From Protonemura montana (lineage: Eukaryota; Arthropoda; Insecta; Plecoptera; Nemouridae), in NCBI GenBank assembly GCA_947568835.1, contig OX387612.1:11038001-11102000 (forward strand): 64,000 nt of DNA, written 5' to 3'. Of this stretch, positions 10,788-23,000 are shown one piece after another; position 1 is the stretch's first letter, and the number at the start of each line of letters is the position of its first letter. The notes beneath the pieces were generated by a model. The model saw only the letters and a program-made list of their open reading frames with translations. It did no database searches and was not told where the DNA came from. The position numbers and the translations under genes are program-made.

Positions 10788-11738
10788 TTTGTCTAATTTT
10801 ATTTTAGTCGATTCATGTGTCATTTAACAATGTTTTTGTTGGCAAGGTTTAAACAATTGAAACCTTGACAAACTTAGAGCATGTGAAATGCAGTTTGCAG
10901 ACTTCTTGAGATAAAATATCGAACCATTCATGAACACGGTTTTCCCTGGGCACTGATTTTTTCTAATTTTTTTTATTTTTTATTTTTTATTTTTTTGAGA
11001 GTAGTTATTGACTTTTAAAAGTCTGACCGTGTACGAGACTGCTTTCAAGAATAACTTTAAACAGCGTTTAGCAGTTATTTTGAAGTTTTTAATTTTTACT
11101 CATTCATGTCATAATTTGACTGCAGAATAAATTGTAGGTAATTAACATAATGCAAATCACGCGCAGCTTTGCACAGACCATGTTTAAAATTCCAGTAATA
11201 TTTGCTGTGCTAGACTAGTTGTAGTTCAAAAAGTTGTAATTTACTTCCAATGGAAATCAGAAAAAGTCTCATCACAAAAATACAACAATACTGCATCAAA
11301 ATTTGCATAACAGCAAAAATATTCAAGAATCGTTCACTTCATATTTTATAAAATTATAACGCTTGTATAGCTAATAAATAAATACCGCCCATTTCCCAGA
11401 ATTTCTTTGCGCGGTTTATAAATATGTCCCCATTATATATTTCGATATTGATAGCGGTTTTACGATATTGAACGCGACCAAAAGAGACATTAAGTGAACA
11501 AGTTGAGAAGAAATAGGAAGAAAGACTTAATAAGGTGACAAAGGAATTAAGGGACAAGAAGTTTATAAAGAAGAAAGCAGAAAAAAACGCTGAGAAGAAA
11601 GAAAATGTAAAGATAAAAAATTGTAAATAAGGGCAGCAATATTGTTTAGACTTTGAAACACATGTCTGTTAATTGTATTTCTATGAAAAACCGTACCTGA
11701 AAATAGAATTGCAATGCGAAACATTCGAAAAGCAGCCA
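10788..11738. other. AT-rich intergenic DNA, nothing recognised
   Basis: Poly-T runs and short ORFs only. No splice-bounded exon or repeat family was identified. Confidence 0.55.
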
Positions 11739-11751
11739 AATAAATCAATCG

Positions 11752-12477
11752 TTTTTTTTTATTATTTACAACACTATGACCGTCTCAAAAAGCCAGTGTC
11801 CAAGTAGCTCAATGGTTCAGAGCAACACCCGCGACAGGTGGAGATCGGGGTCCAAGTAGCTCAATGGTTCAGAGCAACACCCGTGACAGGTGGAGATCGG
11901 GGTTCGAGTAGCTCAATGGTTCAGAGCAACACCCGCGACAGGTGGAGATCGGAGTCCAAGTAGCTCAATGGTTCAGAGCAACACCCGTGACAGGTGGAGA
12001 TCGGAGTCCAAGTAGCTCAATGGTTCAGAGCAACACCCGTGACAGGTGGAGATCGGGGTCCAAGTAGCTCAATGGTTCAGAGCAACACCCGCGAAAGGTG
12101 GAGATCGGAGTCCAAGTAGCTCAATGGTTCAGAGCAACACCCGCGACAGGTGGAGATTGGGGTCCAAGTAGCTCAATGGTTCAGAGCAACACCCGTGACA
12201 GGTGGAGATCGGAGTCCAAGTAGTTCAATGGTTCAGAGCAACACCCGTGACAGGTGGAGATCGGAGTCCAAGTAGTTCAATGGTTCAGAGCAACACCCGT
12301 GACAGGTGGAGATCGGGGTTCGAGTAGCTCAATGGTTCAGAGCAACACCCGCGACAGGTGGAGATCGGGGTTCGAGTCAGCGTTTGGGCATCAATTTTTG
12401 AGACGGTTATAGTGTTGTTAATAATTAAAAAAAACCGCGCATTGCAAGCGTTTGCAATTTAAATAAGATTTCATCAT
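11752..12477 (+). mobile_element. tRNA-derived SINE-like element with ~11-unit 52-bp internal array
   Basis: The target-site duplication AATAAATCAATYG (13 bp, one mismatch) lies at 11739-11751 and 12478-12490. The left end reads ACAACACTATGACCGTCTC and the right end has the inverse (GAGACGGTTATAGTGTTG), followed by a tail with ATTGCAAGCGTTTGCAAT. Between them the 52-bp unit GTCCAAGTAGCTCAATGG... is repeated about 11 times from 11798. Junctions between units fall inside box B, so internal units keep box A but have a broken box B; only the final unit has a near-full one. Confidence 0.9.
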
Positions 12478-12490
12478 AATAAATCAATTG

Positions 12491-13053
12491 TTCTTTAGCA
12501 AATATAACAATTGACTTCTGAACATTGATCAATTTTTAAACACGATGCGTATTTAAAAAAAAAAAAAAATTACACCTAAACAACAAGTAGCTTTGTTAAA
12601 TACACAAATTGTTGAAATATCTTGAATTCATGGAACTGAATGTGGTTTTCTGAGCCGTAAGCATTTCAACACTAGATCTATGTCCGATTTCACTAACACA
12701 GTTTAAAATTGTTGAAAACAGTCTCGCCATTTGCCGGCAAACTTGCAGTTGTTTTCCTTCGGTGTTAGCAACTCAAGAACATGGCAGCAGCAAACATTGC
12801 TTTGTGCCCAAATTTAAGAAAAGCACAACAATAATTGCAAAATATTCCACATTTGCAGAGAGTTTGACGCGAGTGTTAAAGCTATTTAAGTTACACATCA
12901 TAAGTGAAAGATTAAAAAAAAAAAAGTATTTTGACTGCAAACAGTAAGAGTGAATATTAAAGAGTACACACGAGTTTTTGAAACAATTTTAAGGATATTT
13001 TCTTACTGCAGTTAACGTCAGGACAGCACTGCAGATGATTTTTGTATTGAAAC
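12491..13053. other. Intergenic DNA with second copy of the ~160-bp duplicate
   Basis: The block at about 12705-12870 matches 10448-10625. Otherwise AT-rich, with a poly-A run near 12555. No gene is seen. Confidence 0.6.
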
Positions 13054-13060
13054 CTATAAT

Positions 13061-13484
13061 CATTGTGTGTAGGTTCTAGGTAGAGATTCAACGTCAATGT
13101 TACAGTCTCTGCGTGAAAGATGGCCGCCAAATGACTACCTTACCGACAAAAATGCAGAGTACCGGAACATCACGTTAAGTGGAGCCACTGTCGTATGAAA
13201 TTTAATTTCGATATTTCTCGTAGGTTAACTCGCTTTTTAATATCGTTACGTGTTTATCAATCGTTGAGGTAAACATTAATGGAGATTTTTTTAAGCATGA
13301 AAAGTCACAAAAGCGATTAACCTACGAGAAATTTCGAAATTAAAATTCATACGACAGTGGCTCCACTGAACGTGATGTTCCGGTACTCTGCATTTTTGTC
13401 GGTAAGGTAGTCATTTGGCGGCCATCTTTCACGCAGAGACTGTAACATTGACGTTGAAACTCTACCTAGAACCTACACTCAACG
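13061..13484. mobile_element. Foldback DNA transposon, 424 bp, compact copy
   Basis: Long inverted repeats (about 200 bp each) begin with a CGTTGAGTGTAGGTTC-like terminus and meet at a short centre around ATCGTTGAGGTAAAC. Flanks CTATAAT (13054-13060) and CTATAAC (13485-13491) fit a 7-bp target duplication with one mismatch. It has the same length as the copy at 59800-60223. There is no coding capacity, so it is non-autonomous. Confidence 0.88.
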
Positions 13485-13491
13485 CTATAAC

Positions 13492-14034
13492 ACTCCTTTC
13501 TTCCGTGCCAGACACTCTTGCGTTTTGCAAACAAATCCAGCAACACTTGAAAACCAGAACACCATCTGGTTAGTTTTGTTCACTCAGCTTAGCGGTGAAA
13601 TCAAAGTCCCAGCTACAACATAAAATGTCCTGCCATTGAACTTTTGAGTCCAAACTTTAAAAAAACGCGAGGCTCTGACGTCCATGGTGTCAGCTAATCA
13701 CAAAGACTAGAATGGTTTCATTGACGACGAACATTTACTTGTTTATGCCAAATTTCTACTTTCTACATTAATAGAAATTAGTGAAAAACTAAAACTAGAG
13801 ACGGTGAGAGTGAGGTTTATATAGCTGGAAGTAGGGTTGTTTTTATTTTACGGTACAAAAGCAGTTTTTTTTTTAAGGTGATTTTAGTCTAAAGACAGAC
13901 TTCGATGTCTAAAGATTCGGCAGAGTTCGCCCCGCCATCTTCAGGTTCAACCGAAATAACATTTTTTTTCTTTTTCGGTACAGAAAATGAGTGATGATGA
14001 TCTCAGTGTGATGATGATCCCAGTGTGATGATGG
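13492..14034. other. 3' flank / 3' UTR region of the elongase gene
   Basis: This is downstream of the elongase stop on the minus strand. A minus-strand AATAAA lies at 13842-13847, about 190 bp past the stop codon, and is a plausible polyadenylation signal. No other gene is seen. Confidence 0.5.
13842..13847 (-). promoter_or_regulatory. Candidate polyadenylation signal AATAAA (elongase)
   Basis: AATAAA on the minus strand about 190 bp beyond the stop codon. It is a position-based inference only. Confidence 0.45.
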
Positions 14035-17000
14035 TCACTGTTTGCATGACTTCAGATAAGCTTTGCCGTAAAAGTCCGTGAACATGAACAGCATGAACGC
14101 GTTTTGTGGGATGATAAAAGCGATCGAATACATCTTCGGATATCCGCATCCAGGGAGCAGCACCATCTGCACGTTGTGCACGAGCAGAAGCAAGAACTGC
14201 ACCTGCACATTAATTATTTTGTATTAAATCCTATTAAACCGTTCAGTGTGCAGGTTCTAGGTAGCGACAGAACGTTAATGTTAAACCGTTGAGTGTGCAG
14301 GTTCTAGGTAGAGGCAGAAGGTTAATGTTAAGCCGTTGAGTGTGCAGGTTCTAGGTAGAGACAGAACGTTAATGTTAAACCATCGAGTGTGCAGGTTCAA
14401 GGTAGAGACAGAACGTTAATGTTAAACCGTTGAGTGTGCAGGTTCTAGGTAGAGGCAGAAGGTTAATGTTAAGCCGTTGAGTGTGCAGGTTCTAGGTAGA
14501 GACAGAACGTTAATGTTAAACCATCGAGTGTGCAGGTTCAAGGTAGAGAGAGGACATTCATGGTATAGTTTCCGCGTGGAAGATGGCTGCTAAATGACTA
14601 CCTAATCGACAAAAATGCAGAGTACCAGAACACCCCGTTCTGCCTCTATCTAGAACCTGCACACTCAACGGTTTAACATCAACGTACTGCATTAACCTAA
14701 AACCTGCTTACCCAACGGTTTAAGATTAACGTTCTGTCTCTACCTAGAACCTACACACTCAACGGTTTAACATTTACGTTCTGTCTCTACATATAACCAG
14801 CACACTCAACGATTTGGCAATAACGTCCTGTCTCTACCTAGAACCTGCACACTGTACGGTTAAACATTAATGTACTGTCTCTACCTAGAACCTGCACACT
14901 CAACGGTTTAACATTAACGTTCTGTCTCTACCTAAAACCTGCACACTCAACGGTTTAAAATTAACGTTCTGTCTCCACCTAGAACCTGCACACTCAACGG
15001 TTTAACATTAACGTTCTGTCTCCACCTAGAACCAGCACACTCAACGGTTTAACATTAACGTTCTGTCTCTACCTAGAACCTACACACTCAACGGTTTAAC
15101 ATTAACGTTCTGTCTCTACCTAGAACCTGCACACTCAACGGTTTAACATTAACGTTCTGTATCTACCTAGAACCTGAACACTCAACGGTTTAACATTAAC
15201 GTTCTGTCTCTACCTAGAACCTGCACACTCAACGGTTTAACATTAACGTTCTGTATCTACCTAGAACCTGCACACTCAACGATTTAACATAAACGTTCTG
15301 TCTCTATCTAAAACCTGCACACTCAACGGTCTAATATTTGTGTATTTACCATCTGCACATGCGTGATATGCTTCTTCCAAGTCAAGTTGCCCTTGTGTTG
15401 CGGGTAGAGTGACGTCACTAGATAGTACGCATACATCACAGCATGCACTGCCGAGTTGAGCGTCCCGACCATCGTGTGGTGCCCTCCTGCGGCAAAAACA
15501 TCAACTTCACATACTAGATACACTTTCAAAGTGCCACCGAAGCTAATGTTAAACTGTACTGCCATAGCACTTATGTTAAACTGTACCACCATAGCGCTAA
15601 TGCTAAACTGTACTACCATAGCGCTAATGTTAAACTGTACTACCATAGCGCTAATGTTCAACTGTACTTTCATAGCGCTAATGTTAAACTGTACTACCAT
15701 AGCGCTAATGTTAAACTGTACTACCATATCGCTTATGTTAAACTGTACTACCATAGAGCTAATGTTGAACTGTACTACCATAGCGCAAATGTTTAACTGT
15801 ACTACCATAGCGCTTATGTTAAACTGTACTACCATAGCGCTAATTCTAAACTGTACTACCATAGCGCTTATGTTAAACTGTACTACCATAGCGCTAATGT
15901 TAAACTGTACTAGCATAGCGCTAATGTTAAACTGTACTGCCATAGCGCTAATGTTAAACTGTACTACCATAGCGCTAATGTTAAACTGTACAACCATAGC
16001 GCTAATGTTAAACTGTACTAGCATAGTGCTAATGCTAAACTGAACTAGCATAGCGCTTATGTTAAACTGTACTACCATAGCGCTAATGTTAAACTGTACT
16101 AGCATAGCGCTAATGTTAAAATGTACTAGCATAGCGCTAATGTTAAACTGTACTACCATAGCGCAAATGTTAAACTAGACTAGCATAGCGCTAATGTTAA
16201 ACTGTACTACCATAGCGCTTATGTTGAACTATACTACCATAGCGCTAATGTTAAACTGTACTACCATAGCGCTAATGTTAAACTGTACTAGCATAGCGCT
16301 AATGTTAAACTGTACTACCATAGCGCTAATGTTAAACTGTACTACCATAGCGCTAATGTTAAACTGTATTACCATAGCGCTAATGTTAAACTGTACTACC
16401 ATAGCGCTAATGTTAAACTGTACTGCCATAGCGCTAATGTTAAACTGTATTACCATAGCGCTAATGTTAAACTGTACTACCATAGCGCTAATGTTAAACT
16501 GTACTACCATAGCGCTAATGTTAAACTGTACTACCAGAGCGCTAATGTTAAACTGTACTACCATAGCGCTAATGTTAAACTGTACTGCCATAGCGCTAAT
16601 GTTAAACTGTACTGCCATAGCGCTAATGTTAAACTGTACTGCCATAGCGCTAATGTTAAACTGTACTAGCATAGCGCTAATGTTGAACTGTACTACCATA
16701 GCGCTAATGTTGAACTGTAGGTACTACCATAGCGCTAATGTTAAACTGTAGGTACTACCATAGCGCTAATTTTAAACTGTACTACCATAGCGCTAATGTT
16801 AAACTGTAGGTACTACCATAGCGCTAGAATTAAACTGTACTGCCATAGCGCTAATGTTAAACTGTACTGCCATAGCGCTAATGTTAAACTGTACTACCAT
16901 AGCGCTAATGTTAAACTGTACTACCATAGCGCTAATGTTAAACTGTACTAGCATAGCGCTAATGTTAAACTGTACTACCATAGCGCTAATGTTAAACTGT

Positions 17001-20000
17001 ACTACCATAGCGCTAATGTTAAACTGTACTACCATAGCGCTAATGTTAAACTGTTCTGCCATAGCGCTAATGTTAAACTGTACTGCCATAGCGCTAATGT
17101 TAAACTGTACTACCATAGTGCTTATGTTAAACTGTACTACCATAGCGCTAATGTTAAACTGTACTACCATAGCGCTAATGTTAAACTGTACTACCATAGC
17201 GCTAATGTTAAACTGTACTGCCATAGCGCTAATGTTAAACTGTAGTAGCATAGCGCTAATGTTGAACTGTATTACCATAGCGCTAATGTTAAACTGTACT
17301 ACCATAGCGCTAATGTTAAACTGTACTGCCATAGCGCTAATGTTAAACTGTACTACCATAGCGCTAATGTTAAACTGTACTACCATAGCGCTAATGTTAA
17401 ACTGTACTGCCATAGCGCTAATGTTAAACTGTACTGCCATAGCGCTAATGTTAAACTGTAGTACCATAGCGCTAATGTTAAACTGTACTGCCATAGCGCT
17501 AATGTTAAACTGTACTGCCATAGCGCTAATGTTAAACTGTAGTACCATAGCGCTAATGTTAAACTGTACTACCATAGCGCTAATGTTGAACTGTACTACC
17601 ATAGCGCTAATGTTAAACTGTACTACCATAGCGCTAATGTTAAACTGTACTAGCATAGCGCGAATGTTAAACTGTACTACCATAGCGCTAATGTTAAACT
17701 GTACTACCATTGCGCTAATGTTGAACTGTACTACCATAGCGCTAATGTTAAACTGTACTACCATAGCGCTAATGTTGAACTGTACTAGCATAGCGCTAAT
17801 GTTAAACTGTACTACCATAGCGCTAATGTTAAACTGTACTACCATAGCGCTTATGTTAAACTGTACTACCATAGCGCTAATGTTAAACTGTACTACCATA
17901 GCGCTAATGTTGAACTGTACTACCATAGCGCTAATGTTAAACTGTACTACCATAGCGCTAATGTTAAACTGTACTAGCATAGCGCTTATGTTAAACTGTA
18001 CTACCATAGCGCTAATGTTAAACTGTACTACCATTGCGCTAATGTTGAACTGTACTACCATAGCGCTAATGTTAAACTGTACTACTAAGCGCTAATGTTG
18101 AACTGTACTAGCATAGCGCTAATGTTAAACTGTACTACCATAGCGCTAATGTTAAACTGTACTACCATAGCGCTAATGTTGAACTGTACTAGCATAGCGC
18201 TAATGTTGAACTGTACTGCCATAGCGCTAATGTTAAACTGTACTACCATAGCGCTAATGCTTAACTGTACTGCCATAGCGCTAATGTTAAACTGTATTAC
18301 CATAGTGCTAATGTTAAACTGTACTACCATAGCGCTAATGTTAAACTGTACTGCCATAGCGCTAATGTTAAACTGTAGTACCATAGCGCTAATGCTTAAC
18401 TGTACTGCCATAGCGCTAATGTTAAACTATACTACCATAGCGCTAATGTTAAACTGTACTACCATAGCGCTAATGTTAAACTGTACTGCCATAGCGCTAA
18501 TGTTAAACTGTACTACCATAGCGCTTATGTTCAACTGTACTGCCATAGCGCTAATGTTAAACTGTACTACCATAGCGCTAATGTTAAACTGTACTACCAT
18601 AGCGCTAATGTTAAACTGTACTGCCATAGCGCTAATGTTAAACTGTACTACCATAGCGCTAATGTTAAACTGTACTGCCATAGCGCTAATGTTAAACTGT
18701 ATTACCATAGCGCTAATGTTAAACTGAACAGCCATAGCGCTAATGTTAAACTGTACTAGCATAGCGCTAATGTTAAACTGTACAACCATAGCGCTAATGT
18801 TAAACTGTACAACCATAGCGCTAATGTTAAACTGTACTGCCATAGCGCTAATGTTAAACTGTACTAGCATAGCGCTAATGTTAAACTGTACTACCATAGC
18901 GCTAATGTTAAACTGTACTACCATATTGCTAATGTTGAACTGTACTACCATAGCGCTAATGTTGAACTGTACTACCATAGCGCTAATGTTAAACTGTACT
19001 AACATAGCTCTAATGTTAAACTGTACTACCATAGCGATAATGTGAAACCGTACTACCATAGCGCTAATGCTAATGTTTATGTTTCTACCTGCCATGTACT
19101 TCGCTATGCCCCACAAAGCAATGGCGGTCATAGTGTGATGATACACGTGAAGAAATGACTTCTGCGCATCTCTCTTGCGCAGCACGATGAACACCTGCAA
19201 CGTTCAAAGTGGTTCCTGATTCTGGTTGGTTGGTAATTTATGTTATAATTAGCCAATCACATTGCAAAATTGTTGTGAGTCTGATAAGTAAAGTAAGGTT
19301 TGTTTAGGTTTGATTAGGTTAGGTTAGGTTAGGTTAAGTTTGGTTTGTGTAGGAAAGGTTAGGTTTGCTACGGTTTGCTTAGGCTATGTTTGGTTTATTT
19401 AGGTTAGGTTAGGTTAGGTTAGGTTAGGTTAGGTTCGGTTTGTGTGGGTAAGGTAAGGTTTGCTAAGGTTTGCTTAGGCTAAGTTTGGTTTATTTAGGTT
19501 TGGTTTGTGTAGGTAAGGTAAGGTTTGCTAAGGTTCGCTTAGGCTTTGTTTGGTTTATTTTGTTCGCTTTGTTCAGTTAATGTTATCTTGTCAATTTAAG
19601 TGTAGTATTAACGTTGGTCAACAGTGGTTCTTTCAGGAAAGGTGCGTGTCTTAGTATTACCGTGTCGGCCATGTCCAGAATCTTCGTCAGGAAAAACATG
19701 TAGGTCGCCGTGCCCACCTGAAAGTAGAACAATACTTGTTGATCTTCATCATTGTTTGCATTCCATCAAACATAATTTAACACAATTCTTGTAGTTGTTC
19801 AATACCAAGCAAAGGCTATCGAATTGAATTGACAATATACTCGTGGTTCATGACCTTCATTATAGTAGACTTGACCTACCTGTAATGAAGTATGGTTCAT
19901 CGAGTAGTCTAGCGGCTGGCACTGCAAGCTGTAGTCGTTGAACCAGGCTAGAGTCAGACTCTAAAAATAAAACAAACAATAAATAAATGGCTTATCAAAA

Positions 20001-23000
20001 CAAACAACCGAAAAATTAAAGAAACAAATTTAGTAAATTTTTATTGACAACAACTTTGTGTGTGCAGGTTCTAGGTAGAGGCAGAAAGTTAATGTGAAAC
20101 CGTTGAGTGTTCAGGTTCTAGGTAGAGACAGAACGTTAATGTTAAACCGTTGAGTGTGCAGGTTCTAGGTAGAGACAGAACGTTAATGTTAAACCGTTGA
20201 GTGTGCAGGCTCTAGGTAGAGACAGAACGTTAATGTTAAACCGTTGAGTGTGCAGGTTCTAGGTGGAGACAGCACGTTAATGATAAACCATTGAGTGTGC
20301 AGGTTCTAGGTAGAGACAGAACGTTAATATTAAACCGTTGAGTGTGCAGGTTCTAGGTAGAGACAGAACGTTAATATTAAACCGTTGAGTGTGCAGGTTC
20401 TGGGTAGAGACAGAACGTTAATGTTAAACCGTTGAGTGTGCAGGTCCTAGGTAGAGACAGAACGTTAATGATAAACCATTGAGTGTGCAGGTTCTAGGTA
20501 GAGGCAGAACGTTAATGTAAAACTGTTGAGTGTGCGGGTTCTAGGTAGAGACAGAACGTTAATGTTAAACCGTTGAGTGTGCAGGTTCTAGGTAGAGGCA
20601 GAACGTTAATGTTAAACCGTTGAGTGTGCAGGTTCTACGTAGAGACAGAATATTAATGTAAAACCGTTGAGTGTGCAGGTTCTAGGTAGAGACAGAACGT
20701 TAATGTTAAACCGTTGAGTGTGCAGGTTCTAGGTAGAGACAGAACGTTAATGTTAAACCGTTGAGTGTGCAGGTTCTAGGTAGAGACAGAACGTTAATGT
20801 TAAACTGTTGAGTGTGCAGGTTCTAGGTAGAGACAGAACGTTAATGTTAAACCGTTGAGTGTGCAGGTTCTAGGTAGAGACAGAACGTTAATGTTAAACC
20901 GTTGAGTGTGCAGGTTCTAGGTAGAGACAGAACGTTAATGTTAAACCGTTGAGTGTGCAGGTTCTAGGTAGAGACAGAACGTTAATGTTAAACTGTTGAG
21001 TGTGCAGGTTCTAGGTAGAGACAGAACGTTAATGTTAAACCGTTGAGTGTGCAGGTTCTAGGTAGAGACAGAACGTTAATGTTAAACCGTTGAGTGTGCA
21101 GGTTCTAGGTAGAGACAGAACGTTAATGTTAAACCGTTGAGTGTGCAGGTTCTAGGTAGAGACAGAACGTTAATGTTAAACCGTTGAGTGTGCAGGTTCT
21201 AGGTAGAGACAGAACGTTAATGTTAAACCGTTGAGTGTGCAGGTTCTAGGTAGAGACAGAACGTTAATGTTAAACCGTTGAGTGTGCAGGTTCTAGGTAG
21301 AGACAGAACGTTAATGTTAAACCGTTGAGTGTGCAGGTTCTACGTAGAGACAGAATATTAATGTAAAACCGTTGAGTGTGCAGGTTCTAGGTAGAGACAG
21401 AACGTTAATGTTAAACCGTTGAGTGTGCAGGTTCTAGGTAGACAGAACGTTAATGTTAAACCGTTGAGTGTGCAGGTTTTAGGTAGAGACAGAACGTTAA
21501 TGTTAAACCGTTGAGTGTGTAGGTTCTAGGTAGAGACAGAACGTGAATGTTAAACCGTTGAGTGTGCAGGTTCTAGGTAGAGGCAGAACGTTAATGTTAA
21601 ACCGTTGAGTGTGCAGGTTCTAGGTAGAGGCAGAACGTTAATGTTAAACCGTTGAGTGTGCAGGTTCTACGTAGAGACAGAATATTAATGTAAAACCGTT
21701 GAGTGTGCAGGTTCTAGGTAGAGACAGAACGTTAATGTTAAACCGTTGAGTGTGCAGGTTCTAGGTAGAGACAGAACGTTAATGTTAAACCGTTGAGTGT
21801 GCAGGTTCTAGGTAGAGACAGAACGTTAATGTTAAACTGTTGAGTGTGCAGGTTCTAGGTAGAGACAGAACGTTAATGTTAAACCGTTGAGTGTGCAGGT
21901 TCTAGGTAGAGACAGAACGTTAATGTTAAACCGTTGAGTGTGCAGGTTCTAGGTAGAGACAGAACGTTAATGTTAAACCGTTGAGTGTGCAGGTTCTAGG
22001 TAGAGACAGAACGTTAATGTTAAACTGTTGAGTGTGCAGGTTCTAGGTAGAGACAGAACGTTAATGTTATACCGTTGAGTGTGCAGGTTCTAGGTAGAGA
22101 AAGAACGTTAATGTTAAACCGTTGAGTGTGCAGGTTCTAGGTAGACAGAACGTTAATGTTAAACCGTTGAGTGTGCAGGTTTTAGGTAGAGACAGAACGT
22201 TTATGTTAAACCGTTGAGTGTGTAGGTTCTAGGTAGAGACAGAACGTGAATGTTAAACCGTTGAGTGTGCAGGTTCTAGGTAGAGGCAGAACGTTCCTGT
22301 TTAACCGTTGAGTGTGCAGGTTCTAGGTAGAGACAGAACGTTAATGTTAAACCGTTGAGTGTGCAGGTTCTAGGTAGAGACAGAACTTTAATGTTAAACC
22401 TTTGAGTGTGCTGGTTCTAGGTAGACAGAACGTTAATGTTAAACCGTTGAGTGTGCAGGTTTTAGGTAGAGACAGAACGTTAATGTTAAACCGTTGAGTG
22501 TGTAGGTTCTAGGTAGAGACAGAACGTGAATGTTAAACCGTTGAGTGTGCAGGTTCTAGGTAGAGGCAGAACGTTCCTGTTTAACCGTTGAGTGTGCAGG
22601 TTCTAGGTAGAGACAGAACGTTAATGTTAAACCGTTGAGTGTGCAGGTTCTAGGTAGAGACAGAACTTTAATGTTAAACCGTTGAGTTTGCAGGTTCTAG
22701 GTAGAGACAGAACGTTTATGTTAAACTGTTGAGTGTGCAGGTTCTAGGTAGAGACAGAACTTTGATGTTAAACCGTTGAGTGTGCAGGTTTTAGGTAGAG
22801 ACAGAACGTTAATTTTAAACCGTTGAGTGTGCAGGTTCCAGGTATAGACAGAACATAAATGTTAAACCGTTGAGTGTGCAGGTTCTGGGTAGAGGCAGAA
22901 CGTTAATGTTAAACCGTTGAGTCTGCAGGTTCTAGGTAGAGACAGAACGTTATTGTTAAACCGTTAAGTGTGCAGGTTCTAGGTAGAGACAGAACGTTAA

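Noticed and set aside
11798-12370. CRISPR-like array of regularly spaced repeats
   Set aside because: No unique spacers; the whole unit repeats, and the genome is that of an animal.
15323-19200. Long ORFs on both strands with MVVQFNISA and MLNCTTIAL repeats
   Set aside because: Artefact of a 27-bp tandem repeat without stops; it lies within an elongase intron whose exons splice cleanly around it.
19380-19440. Telomere or chromosome end
   Set aside because: Only about six perfect TTAGG units inside an intron of an intact gene.
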